DNA of 64,000 nt from Nageia nagi. Taxonomy: Eukaryota; Pinophyta. Below are positions 21,790 through 33,179 of this stretch, one piece after another. Within the stretch, counting starts at the first letter, position 1, and the number at the start of each line of letters is the position of its first letter. The stretch is taken from NCBI GenBank assembly GCA_050084985.1, contig JBITNC010000001.1, positions 207,948,001 to 208,012,000 on the forward strand, given 5' to 3'. A program made the position numbers and the translations under genes. The notes under the pieces are model-generated. The model made no database searches and was not told where the DNA came from. It was given only the letters and a program-made list of their open reading frames with translations.

Positions 21790-23615
21790 AAGAAATTAGT
21801 GATATTGCAATAAAACATTAACAAGGGATGCATTAGTTAATTTTATAAATTCATTAAAAATATAATGAAAAAAATGTATTTTGTTATTTGAAGCATACAT
21901 TGATAATAACCATAATTGAAAAACCATTTCCCTAACCTAAAACCCACTCTATCATGCCAGTGCCTATGCTAATGATAGCACCCATTTTGGGATTTTTGTA
22001 ATAACATTTTTCAAAATTTGGGTGAAAAATTCTCTTTCCCCTACAAATCCATACAAACATGTCCTCATGCATAGTTACTACCTCTAAATGCAAATTCATC
22101 CAAGCCCTAGGCCTAAAAAATGTTAACCCTAGGTATCATATGATTTACCTATCTCCTACTATAAACTTGAAAATTTTATGAAATGAAAATAAAAAGATGA
22201 TCCTAGATGCCTACCACATGTGTAAAAACCATGTTATATCAAATAAGATACACCCTATTTTATATAAAACTAATATAAATTTATCCAATTCAAATACAAA
22301 ATAACTCACCTTGTAATGTTGATCATCCAAAGTGCTCACAATCGCCTCACTAGGATCACCACACTCCTCTTAGACCAAACCTTAGATTTCAAATAATGAT
22401 GATGATAAATAAATATAATTTTTCCTATTTAAACTCAAAATAGGATATAATTAATAGGAAAGTGATAATTAACAACCACATCATGCCTCTAACCTCACTA
22501 AACCATGAAATTCCATCTTAGCATGATATATGAGTTCATTTTTGCAAAGTTTGATGATCAAATTCACTACTAAACTTCACCTTTGTGGTAATGTTAGCAT
22601 ACATATTGGCCACTAATGCTCATGATATCATTTTTTAGTATTCATAGCCTTACCTTGGAAATCATGAACCCTCCATCTAATTATGGTCTAAAAATGAATA
22701 TAGGACTAACATATATTGGAGAATAAGGTTTTTGTAAGATTGAAGGGACATATAATCAAAGAATGATGTATTACTTGCATATTTATTATTAGGTATGACC
22801 AATTTTTCATAGAATAAATCACTCTACCAACATTTATCAGGTATGAAAATATATTTATCATATTTATATCTCATGCTACACATTGTAGTTTTAACAACAT
22901 AAGAATCTAGTCCATATTCAATAGCACCAATGCTGAAGCTATGCAGATACTTGGTGACAAAGATATAAATCAGATTAAATCCCAAAAAGTTATCATAATT
23001 AGTAATATATAGGGATTATTTTTATCCTTATATACACTTTGCATTTAATCATATGCATAATTAGGAAATATTCAAACCAATCATCACTTAGTCACCTTTA
23101 TTGCTTGGGTCTCAATTAACTTTCACATACAAATTACATATAAGAATGGGGCATGTACCTCATGATGATGACAACATATCATGTCAATATATAAAAATGG
23201 GGTATGTACCTCATAATGGTGAATGAAATATCATATAATATGGTTGAGAAATATTCAAACAAACCATGTATTTGAGTCACCTTTTTTGATTGGATCTCAA
23301 CTAACTATCATTATGTAGTTCTTCATGATTCATAACTTGCATTTAAGAATAAGGAATGTACCCTTTGAGGATGTTAACATATATAGTTCTAATTGCATGT
23401 GTTCCATCTATAAATGGATCATGTACCCCATCATGATATCACCACACCTTTATCATCATTTCTTATATATGCATCTAAGAATGAAATATTGAGTATTTTT
23501 GTATTTGGTATTCTCAAGACAATGTATGTATATTATATTAATTTATTTATTTTTCTTTACCTTTAATTATTTTACAATGATAATGTCATTTAAAACTTTA
23601 ATTTCATTATACTTA
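21790..23615. other. Non-coding 3' region of element G
   Basis: 1.8 kb between the start of the antisense PMD frame and the polypurine tract. No coding frame was recognised. It contains a 183-bp tandem duplication near its right end (listed separately). The spacing is close to the 2.1-kb spacing in element B. Confidence 0.5.
23065..23430. repeat. Tandem duplication, period about 183 bp
   Basis: GAAATATTCAAAC recurs at 23065 and 23248, followed in both by AGTCACCTTT, TGG(G/A)TCTCAA(T/C)TAACT and AAGAATGGGGCATGTACC-like words. The copies are clearly diverged. Confidence 0.75.
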
Positions 23616-23628
23616 CAAAGGAGGCATC
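23616..23628 (+). other. Polypurine tract of element G
   Basis: CAAAGGAGGCATC directly precedes the LTR start TGTTGACACC. Such a tract is expected immediately upstream of a 3' LTR and gives G its plus orientation. Confidence 0.5.
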
Positions 23629-24500
23629 TGTTGACACCTAGAAGTGGTCCCCTTAACATAGTCCCACTTAGGTGCAACTTTACATACATATTTAATGATC
23701 TTTATCCTTATTATCACATATTTCTCAAGTTGTGTTCTTATGTTTTATGTTAGGTACACCAAGATGGATTCAATAAATATTCAAGGGGTCAAATGCTGAT
23801 AGCATGTATGATATAAATGTAAGTATCTCTAATATGGGGAAAGCATGTTAAGGTTATGTCTTGATATATGGTACCATACTCTTAAGTGTTTCTAAATGCT
23901 CCTTATTGATACTAGAATCTTATTATTATTTGAGAAAATATATTTCATCCATTTCTATGATCATATGCTCAATTTAACTTATCATCATATATGTTGTCAT
24001 CAATACTTATTGGTGAACCTCATTCATTAAGAACACTAGCACCTATCTTGACATATGCATCTTTGCTAAGCTTTCAAAGACTAGCATCCATGTTGGTATT
24101 GATTTTACAATCTTGGGATCTTCATAATGATGTTACCATTATTCAATAAGTTTGTTTGTCATATCCTCAACCTTGACATAGATAAGGATACATAATATTT
24201 ATCTTATACTTGATTCCTTTCTATTTAATCCATGTAGCTCATTTTACATCTTGACATCAATATAATTTTGTTATTCTATTATTGCACTTTTATACTCCTA
24301 TTATATTCCTTTATTCATGTATGTTTATTTGAATTAAGTAGCTTAGATAGATCATACATAAATATTTATATGTATTTAGTTCATTTAGGATAAAACCCTA
24401 GGTGATAGCAAAACACATATCAATAGTTATCCAACATTATCTTGAGTCATTTCATTATTGTATCTTGTAACAATCCGTTTTAAATGAGCATTGGGGTTTT
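23629..24500 (+). repeat. Probable 3' LTR of element G
   Basis: It begins TGTTGACACCTAG, a common start of Tat-lineage LTRs, right after a polypurine tract. The partner LTR is outside the window, so the end is arbitrary; the TTTCACCCTAGTCCAAGTAG region near 24500 is a plausible terminus. Confidence 0.4.
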
Positions 24501-27500
24501 CACCCTAGTCCAAGTAGCCTCCCACTACTAAAAAATGGTCATAGGACATCAACTATAATGTCAAACTCCTTTGTATTTTTTTTTTTTAAATTTTAAACCC
24601 TTGATAATATGTATAATTTTAACCTACCTGTTAGAAATTTTGACTCTATTTCTAGTCTAAGTATTTTTTCATAACATATCATAATCACTATTAGGATTTT
24701 CATCAGAAAGTCAATAATACTACCATAATCTCCATCATATATATCATCAAGGATGTCATAATTACCATTAAGATTTTTGTCAAAACTTGATGTTATAATA
24801 AAAAAGCATTAGATTTGTGTTTTCTATTAGGTATAATGTTTTTCATAACATTAGGAATAATGTCAGGAGATTGGAATTGAGAAAAATAATTTTTACAATT
24901 AAAAAAATAATTTTAGTTTTAGTATTTTTTTAATAATAATTTTAAAATTTTTATATTAAGTTTTTTAATTTATTTGAATGAATTTTTAAATGAATGAATT
25001 CATTATAGTGGATTATATTTAATTGAATTAAATAAATTTAATTGAAAAAGAATAAACAATATCTTATATGCAAGTGAAGTATAACAAAAGCACAAGTAAG
25101 GAGTAATAGAATTATGTATGAACTATTTCAAAAGTGCTAAAGGTTGTTACTAAGTAAATTACAACTTAGCAAAGTTGTAATTTTATCAAAATGTAGTCAA
25201 ATGATGTTTGAAATACAATGAATAAATCAAGATTATGACCTAAACCAAAGCCCCCTAAAGAATGGAAAAGTATGTTGATACAGGAAAAACCATTCATAGA
25301 TGAAGCAATTATGATGGTACTAGAACTAAAATTATTTTAAAATGAGGTTAGTATGTTAATTCCAATAATTATAACTAAGAAGGAAGAGAAAGGGCTAAAA
25401 TCAACCCTTATTGATTTCTTTGTTGGGATACAACCCCTCTAGATATGATTTGAAGTTGGATGAAAGTAATACGGTGTATAAAAGGGATGATATCATTAAT
25501 TATTATTTTAAGAGGATTCTTGTTATTCAAATTCTAAGTTTGATAAAGACCTACAAAAAGTGATATAAATGGATCCATGATTCCTTGGGAAGAAAGGACT
25601 AGTTATTATGCAATGGAAAAAAACTTTCTCCACTAAAATTATAAATTTTAATCTCATTTCAACATGGGTCTCACTACATAAACTTCACCCATCATGTTAG
25701 CACCCATGTGTAATAACCATAATTATGAAAGAAATTATATCCCTTATAATAATTAAGTGAGCAACAAGATTGAAACTTAAATTTACAAATGCTACATTCA
25801 TGATTAATTTATATATTTAAAACCTTTGAAGAAGGAGATAAAATTAAATATATAATGTGGAAGAGAATGGATGTAACTAATCATATATGAAAAATTTCTA
25901 GTATAATGCAAAATTTGAAAGAGTTATGAGAACTATATAAAGAAATGATCAGAAAATAAGAGGAGGTGAATCAAGATAAATATAGCTTGAATAAGGCTAG
26001 AAGTCATTCCAAAAATAAAAATAATGGAAAAATAAGAAGAATATGGATGAAATGTAGATAAAATAAGTCACATCAAGAAAATAGTCAACTCCAAAGAAAG
26101 GCCAATGCAAGAAAATAACCACAACAAATTCCTACATGGTGTCATCTATTTTAGAAGGAAAGGAAAAAGAATAAATGGATTACTAATCATAATTTTTAGA
26201 ACATGAGATAATAAATATATAAGTCATGGTAGTGGAAGAAAAAAACAAAATTGGTAGGGAAACAAAAAAGCAAGGAATGTAGATAGTAAATCAACAACAA
26301 CACAACACAAAGAAGGCCAAGATAGAGGAGTCCCACATCGATAAATAATGAATTATATAAAAATGAAAAATTTCTTACAAGAACATGTGGGGAGATCATT
26401 ATAAGGTGATACTAGAGAGAAACTCACTAAACATGATATAGCAAATGGAAAATAATTAACTCTACATCATATCAAAAAAACTTAGCCCACCTTTGGACTA
26501 AGCAAAGGATTTCTAAATTAGAATATTCTAGCAATAAAGAGGTGATTAGATCTCATCCCAACTATAATTTGGATGTATTTTGGCTATAGTTTGATGATTT
26601 TTTAATAATAAAATTTTTATAGTAGGTTGCATCGAGGCTACTAATAGGCTATAGATGGGTAGTTTTGGTACTTATTTTGTTAGTATTTTTAGTATAAATT
26701 ATGTTACCTACTACTAAGTATAGTTGGGTATTATTTTCCTATTTTGAAAACCTCATTGTGATCAATTATTTTGGGGTAGACAAAACCTCTTACAAATTTT
26801 TGATAATATAATTTACCCTTACTATATAAATTAAATTAAATTATATATTATTAAAACTAATAGAAGAAAAAAATTAAAACTCGATATAATTTGTAAATAC
26901 ATTAACAATACAATATATAAACATTGTAACTAGATTTGATATACTTCCTTATATATAAAAAAAACATCAAGAGAAATCATTCTTTACACATCTATCTCAT
27001 TTATTGATATTTTTAGTATTTAGTTTTATATTAATTTATTTTATTTAATATTATATAGTATTTATTTTATATACTATTCTAATGTTATAATTATTTTTTT
27101 AAATTCAATTTTATTTTTAAAATAATAAAATCAATTCATATTTTTTTAAATTATATGAAAGCTAATGTTTAATAGATAGAATCACATACAACATTAAGCT
27201 CTCCACTCCACCCCTATGCTATAGCTAGAGAATCCCTCTCAATGTTAAATATCAAATTTATGTAGGTGAAAATATATATAAATGTATGAAAATATTTGTC
27301 ATAAAAATTTACAATGATCACTATCATCATAACTACTATATAATCTAGAAACCCTCACTAGTCTCACTATCCCCTAATCTATATCAATCATTTTCATATT
27401 CATGCTCATTGCCATGGTGTTTTTCCCTAGCTAATCTACCCCCTAATTAGCAATCACTTTGGAAGAACACTATAAATGATAATTAAATAAATGTTAGTAA

Positions 27501-27619
27501 ACATTCATAAATTAAATATCATTTCATGAATATAAAATTATAATTAACTAATTTAATAATAGTATTATGAATCAAATATTTAATGTTATTAGTGTATATT
27601 GACAGAAAAAAATAGTATT
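24501..27619. other. Unassigned A+T-rich DNA
   Basis: No LTR pair, recognisable domain or RNA gene was found. A lysine- and asparagine-rich plus-strand stretch at about 25900-26400 vaguely resembles a Gag tail but has no core or zinc motif, so no call is made. 24900-25060 and 26800-27150 are almost pure A/T. Confidence 0.4.
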
Positions 27620-27784
27620 GAATTAGTTAAGTTAAATTTTGACTAACCTACATCAAATTTTTGATAACCTAACAAATAGGTAAAATTTGTAGCAACCTTA
27701 TAATTCTAACCTAAATTAAATTGTTAGGGATCTAAATATAACATAAGTTGAATTTTTATTAACCTAAGTCAAATTTAGCAATTA
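27620..27784. repeat. Degenerate minisatellite, left block
   Basis: Loose repetitions of a monomer of about 35-40 bp with the words CTAACCTA, AACCTAAGTCAAATTT and ATAACATAAGTT. The same monomer reappears at 28880-29115, so the telomere-like tracts are bracketed by it. Confidence 0.55.
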
Positions 27785-27870
27785 GGATTAAGGTTTAAGG
27801 TTTAGGGGTTAGGGTTAAGGTTAGTGCTAGTGGTAAGGGTAAGAGATAAGGATTTAAGGATAGGGTTAGT
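27785..27870 (+). repeat. Telomere-like tract, G-rich orientation
   Basis: Repeats of TTTAGGG-like units on the plus strand: AAGGTTTAAGGTTTAGGGG, TTAGGGTTAAGG, ATAGGGTTAG. They are degenerate copies of the plant telomere repeat. The orientation is opposite to the C-rich tract starting 300 bp to the right. Confidence 0.7.
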
Positions 27871-28184
27871 GTACATGCATAAATATATATTTAGATATGG
27901 AATCACATATAATGTATTATATGAATTAATAATTAATGATAATCATGAGCTCATATATTTTTTAATATTGTTACTACATGGGATGATCAATAATTGAGCT
28001 AAGAGGGATATTTATGTTTTATTTCTTATTCTTAACATGGTAGTTAATTTTTCATTGGTCATTGGTTTATGGAAATAATATTATATTATTTATTTTCATT
28101 ATCTTTTCAATTCTATTTTAAGAAACTAATTCATATTTTTATTATCTTAAGTCTAACCCTAAAGCTTAATTAAACTTAAAAATT

Positions 28185-28860
28185 GTAATACCCTAAACCT
28201 TTAAATGTTAAGCTCCTAAACCTTAAAATCTTTAAGCCCTTAAAATATAAATCTTAAACCTTAAAATCATAAAATCCTAAACCCTTAAACCCTAAATCTT
28301 AAAATCCTAAAACCCTAAACCCTAAACCCTAAACCTTAAACCATAAAATCCTTAAGCCTTTAAACTATAAACCTTAAACCTTAAAAGCCTAAACCCTAAA
28401 AGCATAAAACCTTAAACCCTTAAATCCTAAACTTCAAACTCCTAAAACTCTAAATCCTAAAACTCTTAATCCCTTAAACCATAAATCCTATATTTCTAAA
28501 TTATAAACTCTTAAACCCTAGAACTCTAAATCCTAAACCTTAAAATTATAAAATTGTAAAACCCTTAAAACCTAAATTTGTACACCTTAAACCTTAAAAA
28601 CCATAGATAAAACCCTATACCCTTAAACCTTTAAACCTTAAAAACCCCATATCTTAAATTATATAAATTAACCCCTAAACCCTTAAAACCTTATACCCTA
28701 AACCCTAAAATCCTTAAGCCCTTGAACCCTAAACTTCAAATGTCAAGACCCTAAACCCTAAAATAATAAAATCATAAATCATAAAATCCTAAACCATATA
28801 CCCTAAAATCTAAAGTCCTAAACCCTAAAGTCTTAAACCCCTAAATTACTAAACCTTTCA
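28185..28860 (-). repeat. Telomere-like tract, C-rich orientation
   Basis: About 680 bp made almost wholly of CCCTAAA, CCTTAAA and similar heptamers, with three perfect tandem CCCTAAA units at 28313-28333. These are interstitial telomere-like repeats of the plant type, strongly eroded, mainly to CCTTAAA, CCTAAAATC and CCATAAA. Confidence 0.85.
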
Positions 28861-28879
28861 ACCTAATAAATCTAATATA

Positions 28880-29115
28880 ATTCAATTTTTTACCAACCAA
28901 ATAAGTTTTATCTAAGTTAAAGTTTTAATAACCTAAGTCTAATATAAGTCAACATTTTATTGACCTAAGTCTAATCTAAATCATATTTTTACTAACTTAG
29001 CTAAGTTTAAATTTTACTAACCTAAGTGTAACATAAGTTAATTTTTTACTAACTTAAGCATAATCTATGTCAAATATTTAGTAACCTAAGTCATATTTTT
29101 AAGAAACTAATTCAT
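28880..29115. repeat. Degenerate minisatellite, right block
   Basis: About six loose copies of a 30-40-bp monomer with TTTTACTAACCTAAGT and CTAATATAAGTCAA words (for example 28926, 28965, 28992, 29020, 29049, 29083). Confidence 0.65.
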
Positions 29116-29149
29116 ATTTTTATTAGTTTAAGTTTAACATTAAACCTTA

Positions 29150-29345
29150 AAATAAAAAAATTATAAGATCTTAAATACTTAAACCCTAAGATCCTAAATC
29201 GTAAAATTCATAAGCCCTTAAACTATAAACCCTAAACCTTAAAAATATAATCCCTAAATTTATAAAATCTTAAACCCTTAAACCCTAAACCTTTAAACCT
29301 TTAATCCCTTAAATTATAAATCGTAATTCCTATAACCCTAAAATT
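29150..29345 (-). repeat. Second C-rich telomere-like tract
   Basis: CCTTAAA, CCCTAAG and CCCTAAACC units, more eroded than the 28185-28860 tract, following the repeated boundary word at 29101. Confidence 0.65.
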
Positions 29346-30720
29346 TGAACTTGTAAAACTATAAATCCTTATACTATAAGTAAATATTTTTAACACTAAG
29401 TAAAATATTTAAAACTTAAATTAACATTTAAAAATTAAATGTAATTAATTAATTTAAAGCATGTAAGGTTTTTCTACTTGCTTACCATTTCAACATCTAC
29501 CCATTCAACAAGCTTTGCAAAACCTTCTTTAAGTTCATATTTTATTTCCTCCTTTGTTGGAAGTTAGTCATATTTGGATAAGTACAAAAAAATAGAGAAA
29601 AACATTAATAAATATTTAATTATTGTATGTATAAATATTAAAGAATTCATTAAATTAGTATACTCACAAACATGGCATCAAGCCCTTACTTTCTTGTAGA
29701 ACCTATACAATGCATATACATGGATAAGGATATAGGAATGCATGTGGATGCAAGGCTTTTTGCTACTATGAGGGTTCTTATGTGGATGTATGATTCTCCT
29801 CAACTACATTCACTTTTTCCATAGTTAGCCTTTTATGGTAATGGGTATGCTTAACTAGGTCAAGAGACTTTATGATGTATCTATATTGGTCTCTCTTCCA
29901 ATTTAGGGTCCTTCCTACCTTATGTAGTACAAAATTTGTAATAGGCCATCTCCAAAATCATTTTTGAGAGCACCTATAAATTTTGTTTTACCTACAAAAT
30001 ACATAATTATAAAAATTACTTTTTAACTTTTTAAAAAATAAGATTTTTACATGCATAATAAATATTTATTTACAATATTATTATAAATAATAAATAAAAA
30101 ATTATGTACTACTCCCATCTTGTGACTTCAAGTCAAGATCTAATGTCTTTCAAAAAATATTAAGTGCATACTTTTTAAGATTTTCATAAAAAACTCTCCC
30201 TATACAATATTTGAAAATATTAGTAAATTATGATATTGCAAATATATATTTAAATGTATTGATTTTACATACTTGCTAAATCCTTAATTATTTTACCATT
30301 AGGTTTCACTCTTATATCAACTTCAAATGAACCGATTGACATGAGAAATGTATGGGGATCTTGATTTAGTAACTTTGCAATTTCAATACTTACTTCACCT
30401 TTCCCACATTTATAATGAATTGTTAAGAAAAATTAATAAGAAATTAAAAAATAATAAAATTTTAAACATTTTTTAAAATTTAAGTCATGGAAAAAAGTTA
30501 CTACATGGATTGGTTTGAGGTGGTAGTGAGCTAGTACATTGGCTATGACTAGCATGAGAGGACCCGATATATTACACTCTATCCATTTCTATTTTTGTTA
30601 ATATTTGTGTAGAAGTTTTCAATAATTGTTTAAGTTTTTCCATTTGTAAAAAAATTAAATAAAATATATTATTATCTTATAAAATAAGTATCATTGAAGA
30701 AAATATATCGATAAAAAAAT
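29346..30720. other. Unassigned DNA
   Basis: No recognised gene. Short minus-strand frames at 29660-29940 and 30290-30440 look protein-like in composition, but I cannot assign them to a family. Confidence 0.35.
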
Positions 30721-31433
30721 TGTATACCCTAAATTGTGTAAATTACGAATATACATACTAAATAAAATGATCTACAATATAAGAAGAGCTAGATATGTAC
30801 ACTATATTAGATACAATAAATATACATAAAAATCATACACCTAATATGAAGTGTATGTATAATCCTTAAAATAAAATATCAATTGATCTTTAAAGGATTG
30901 GGATTGGGATTGGATTGAAGGCGAGCTTGTAATGGATATTTGTATGCATGAACCAATAGCCTCTACCACCAAAATTTGAAACCCTTGATCCTCAAGATGC
31001 ACACTATTAACAATGTTGAATATTCAAAATTATAGTGTGTAAAAGATAGAAATTTTTAGAGCTCAATGTATAATAATTTCTCATAATAGGTGGTGTTAAA
31101 AGATACCATTGCTTGATGAAGACTATAATAGAAAACTACATATCAAATATGTTTCATATCAAAGAGTTCTGATCTATATAAGTTAACCTATTCCACTTGT
31201 ATATATAGCTTGCAAAGACATAGAAAGGAGTGAATTCCAACCTCTAGCAATAATATAAAAATTTTTTGTATTCAAGATAATTTGAAATATTAACCATAGC
31301 ATGTGAAATTGCATTAGACCTAGCATATTGTAATATCAACTTTATCTTGACATTTGTAATATTATAATAAGTCATTTAGGAATTCTAAATATGATTTATT
31401 AAATAAATAATAAATCTTTTTTAGGCATCTACA
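30721..31433 (-). repeat. Solo LTR of the element B family
   Basis: 713 bp collinear with the 716-bp LTR of element B. It starts TGTATA, contains GGATTGGGATTGGGATTGGA and AATAGGTGGTGTTAAAAGAT, and ends GGCATCTACA. A perfect 5-bp target duplication AAAAT flanks it (30716-30720 and 31434-31438). No internal sequence adjoins it, so it is the product of LTR-LTR recombination. Strand is given by analogy with element B. Confidence 0.9.
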
Positions 31434-33179
31434 AAAATAGTACATATTAATACCTACAAATGTCTTTTTGTTAATGTTAGCTTCTTTTAATATTTTCTTT
31501 CCTTTTTTATGCATCCTTTCTTCATTGTTATTGGACTTCCTCCTCTCACCCCATTTATTACTTATGATAATATAAAAATAAATAACACCTTTTTAAACTT
31601 TAAAAATATTAAAATCATTAATTAAAAAAAAACAATCTCTTCAAGTATTAAAGGATATATTTAAAACCTTTAAAATATTAAGATCATTAATATGAAAAAT
31701 TTAGGTTAAGGGGGGGGGGGGTGGTTAAAATTTTGGGTTTAGGGGGTCATTAAAAGGGGTTTAAAAATTTAAGTTAAAGGCTAGGCATTGAAAATATTTA
31801 TGTTAAGGGAGAGGGTAAAAACAAATTTGGTTAGAGAGGGTTAGTTAAATTTTTTTGGATAGAGGGGGTTAAAAAAATTAGGTGTATTAAATTATATTAA
31901 AATATTAAATTTAAATTTTATATTAAATTATGTTAAATTTTAAAGTTATTATATTAAATTTATTAATTAAGATAGTTATAAAGATTAAAAAATTATATTT
32001 TAAAAATAAAAAAATATTGTACTTATATATAACTCATTTTAGTATTTTATTTTCTAATGCAAATTAGAAAGATTGGAGCAGGTAATTTTCTTAAATTTTA
32101 GTCTAACTATTTTTCTACAATATTTTCTTTTAATGTTTTCAAATTTTGTTATGTTTTGGCTAGGTTTTTTTGTAAAAAAAATAAAAATTATCTCAAAATT
32201 GAAAAAAAACTCTAGATTTTTTTATTGAATTTATGATTTTTACCTAGAATTTTGAAAATACATAGGTTTTTTACAAATTTATTTAGAAATTTATTAAAAA
32301 TTCTAAATGTTTTCTAAATTTCATAAAATTTTTAGAGATTTTGGTAAAAACCCTAAGGTAGGGTTTTTTCTAAATTATTTAAAAAACCCTTAAATTTATA
32401 GACAACCTAAGAATTTTCTCAAAATCCTTAGGTTTGTACTAGTTTTATCTAGATTTCATACATCTTATATGTTTTTGCTTTAATTTTTATATTTAATTGT
32501 AAAAAATTAAAAGTCTATAAGAAAGAAATATAAATTTACTAGAATGTGGTAGAAAAATCTTAGATTTCTAAGAAATATCTAAAATTATATGGTAGAATAT
32601 TGTAGAGAACCCCCTTCTTGCTTTCACCCAAAAAAAATTGAAGTAGAATAATAATCTTGTATAAATAAAATAGTCATCTTGTATAACTTATAATTTTCTC
32701 ATTTTGGCTTGCTTTTGCATAATTTTTGAACTAGAGTAAGTTTAGGTTATGTAGGGTTTGATCATAACATTTTAGTATGTTTTAAGAAGGTTAGGACCCT
32801 CATGTTTAAGATAGAAATTTTCCTATCAAATTAGTCTAAAATATCGTAACCTTTGAATTTTATCCTTAGAAACAAAGTGTAAGAAATTTCACATATATTG
32901 AAAAGTTGATAAAGTAATCATATTTTTAACCACATGTATTTTTTTCATTTTTACTAATTTCATAATATCCCTATATGCTACTAGATCTATAATGTTTACA
33001 AAATTTTTATAATAGTTTGATAATATTGATAATTTTTAATATTATCTATTTGTATAAATATTTGATGATATCACTTTATGAAAGCATGTATATTATCATG
33101 GATTAAGACTCCTATATATATTGCAATACTTTTTATTACCATTAATCTTCACATGAATATATTTTTTATGTTGAAAAAA
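31434..33179. other. Unassigned A+T-rich DNA with a G-rich degenerate repeat
   Basis: 31698-31890 repeats a GGTTTAGGGGGTTATTAAAA-like unit of about 40 bp and includes a 12-base G run at 31710-31721. The rest (31890-33180) is A+T-rich with no recognised coding frame. Confidence 0.5.

Larger units (their letters stand above)
1..24500 (+). mobile_element. Element G: outer Tat-like Ty3/gypsy remnant carrying an antisense PMD ORF
   Basis: G is recognised from its 3' part only. In plus-strand order it shows an antisense PMD frame (1-610 plus 20582-21789), about 1.8 kb without genes, a purine-rich tract at 23616-23628 and an LTR start TGTTGACACC at 23629. Its gag-pol lies left of the window. Element A interrupts the PMD frame. 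The right end near 24.5 kb is a guess because no second LTR is available. The Tat assignment rests on the LTR start, the polypurine tract and the antisense frame, so it is moderate. Confidence 0.5.
28120..29345. repeat. Higher-order duplication of about 981 bp around the telomere-like tract
   Basis: The non-telomeric word AAGAAACTAATTCATATTTT plus its continuation occurs at 28120 and again at 29101. In both cases a C-rich telomere-like tract follows (28185-28860; 29150-29345). The second copy is partial. Confidence 0.6.

Noticed and set aside
25900-26400. Possible Gag tail (Lys/Asn/Gln-rich)
   Set aside because: No Gag core, no zinc knuckle and no flanking LTRs could be found; composition alone is not enough.
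28185-28860. True chromosome end
   Set aside because: The telomere-like units are eroded, flanked on both sides by long non-telomeric DNA and present in both orientations, so this is interstitial.
29660-31570. Possible En/Spm-like transposase pieces on the minus strand
   Set aside because: Short protein-like segments exist, but their order is opposite to that of the family and no diagnostic motif is present.
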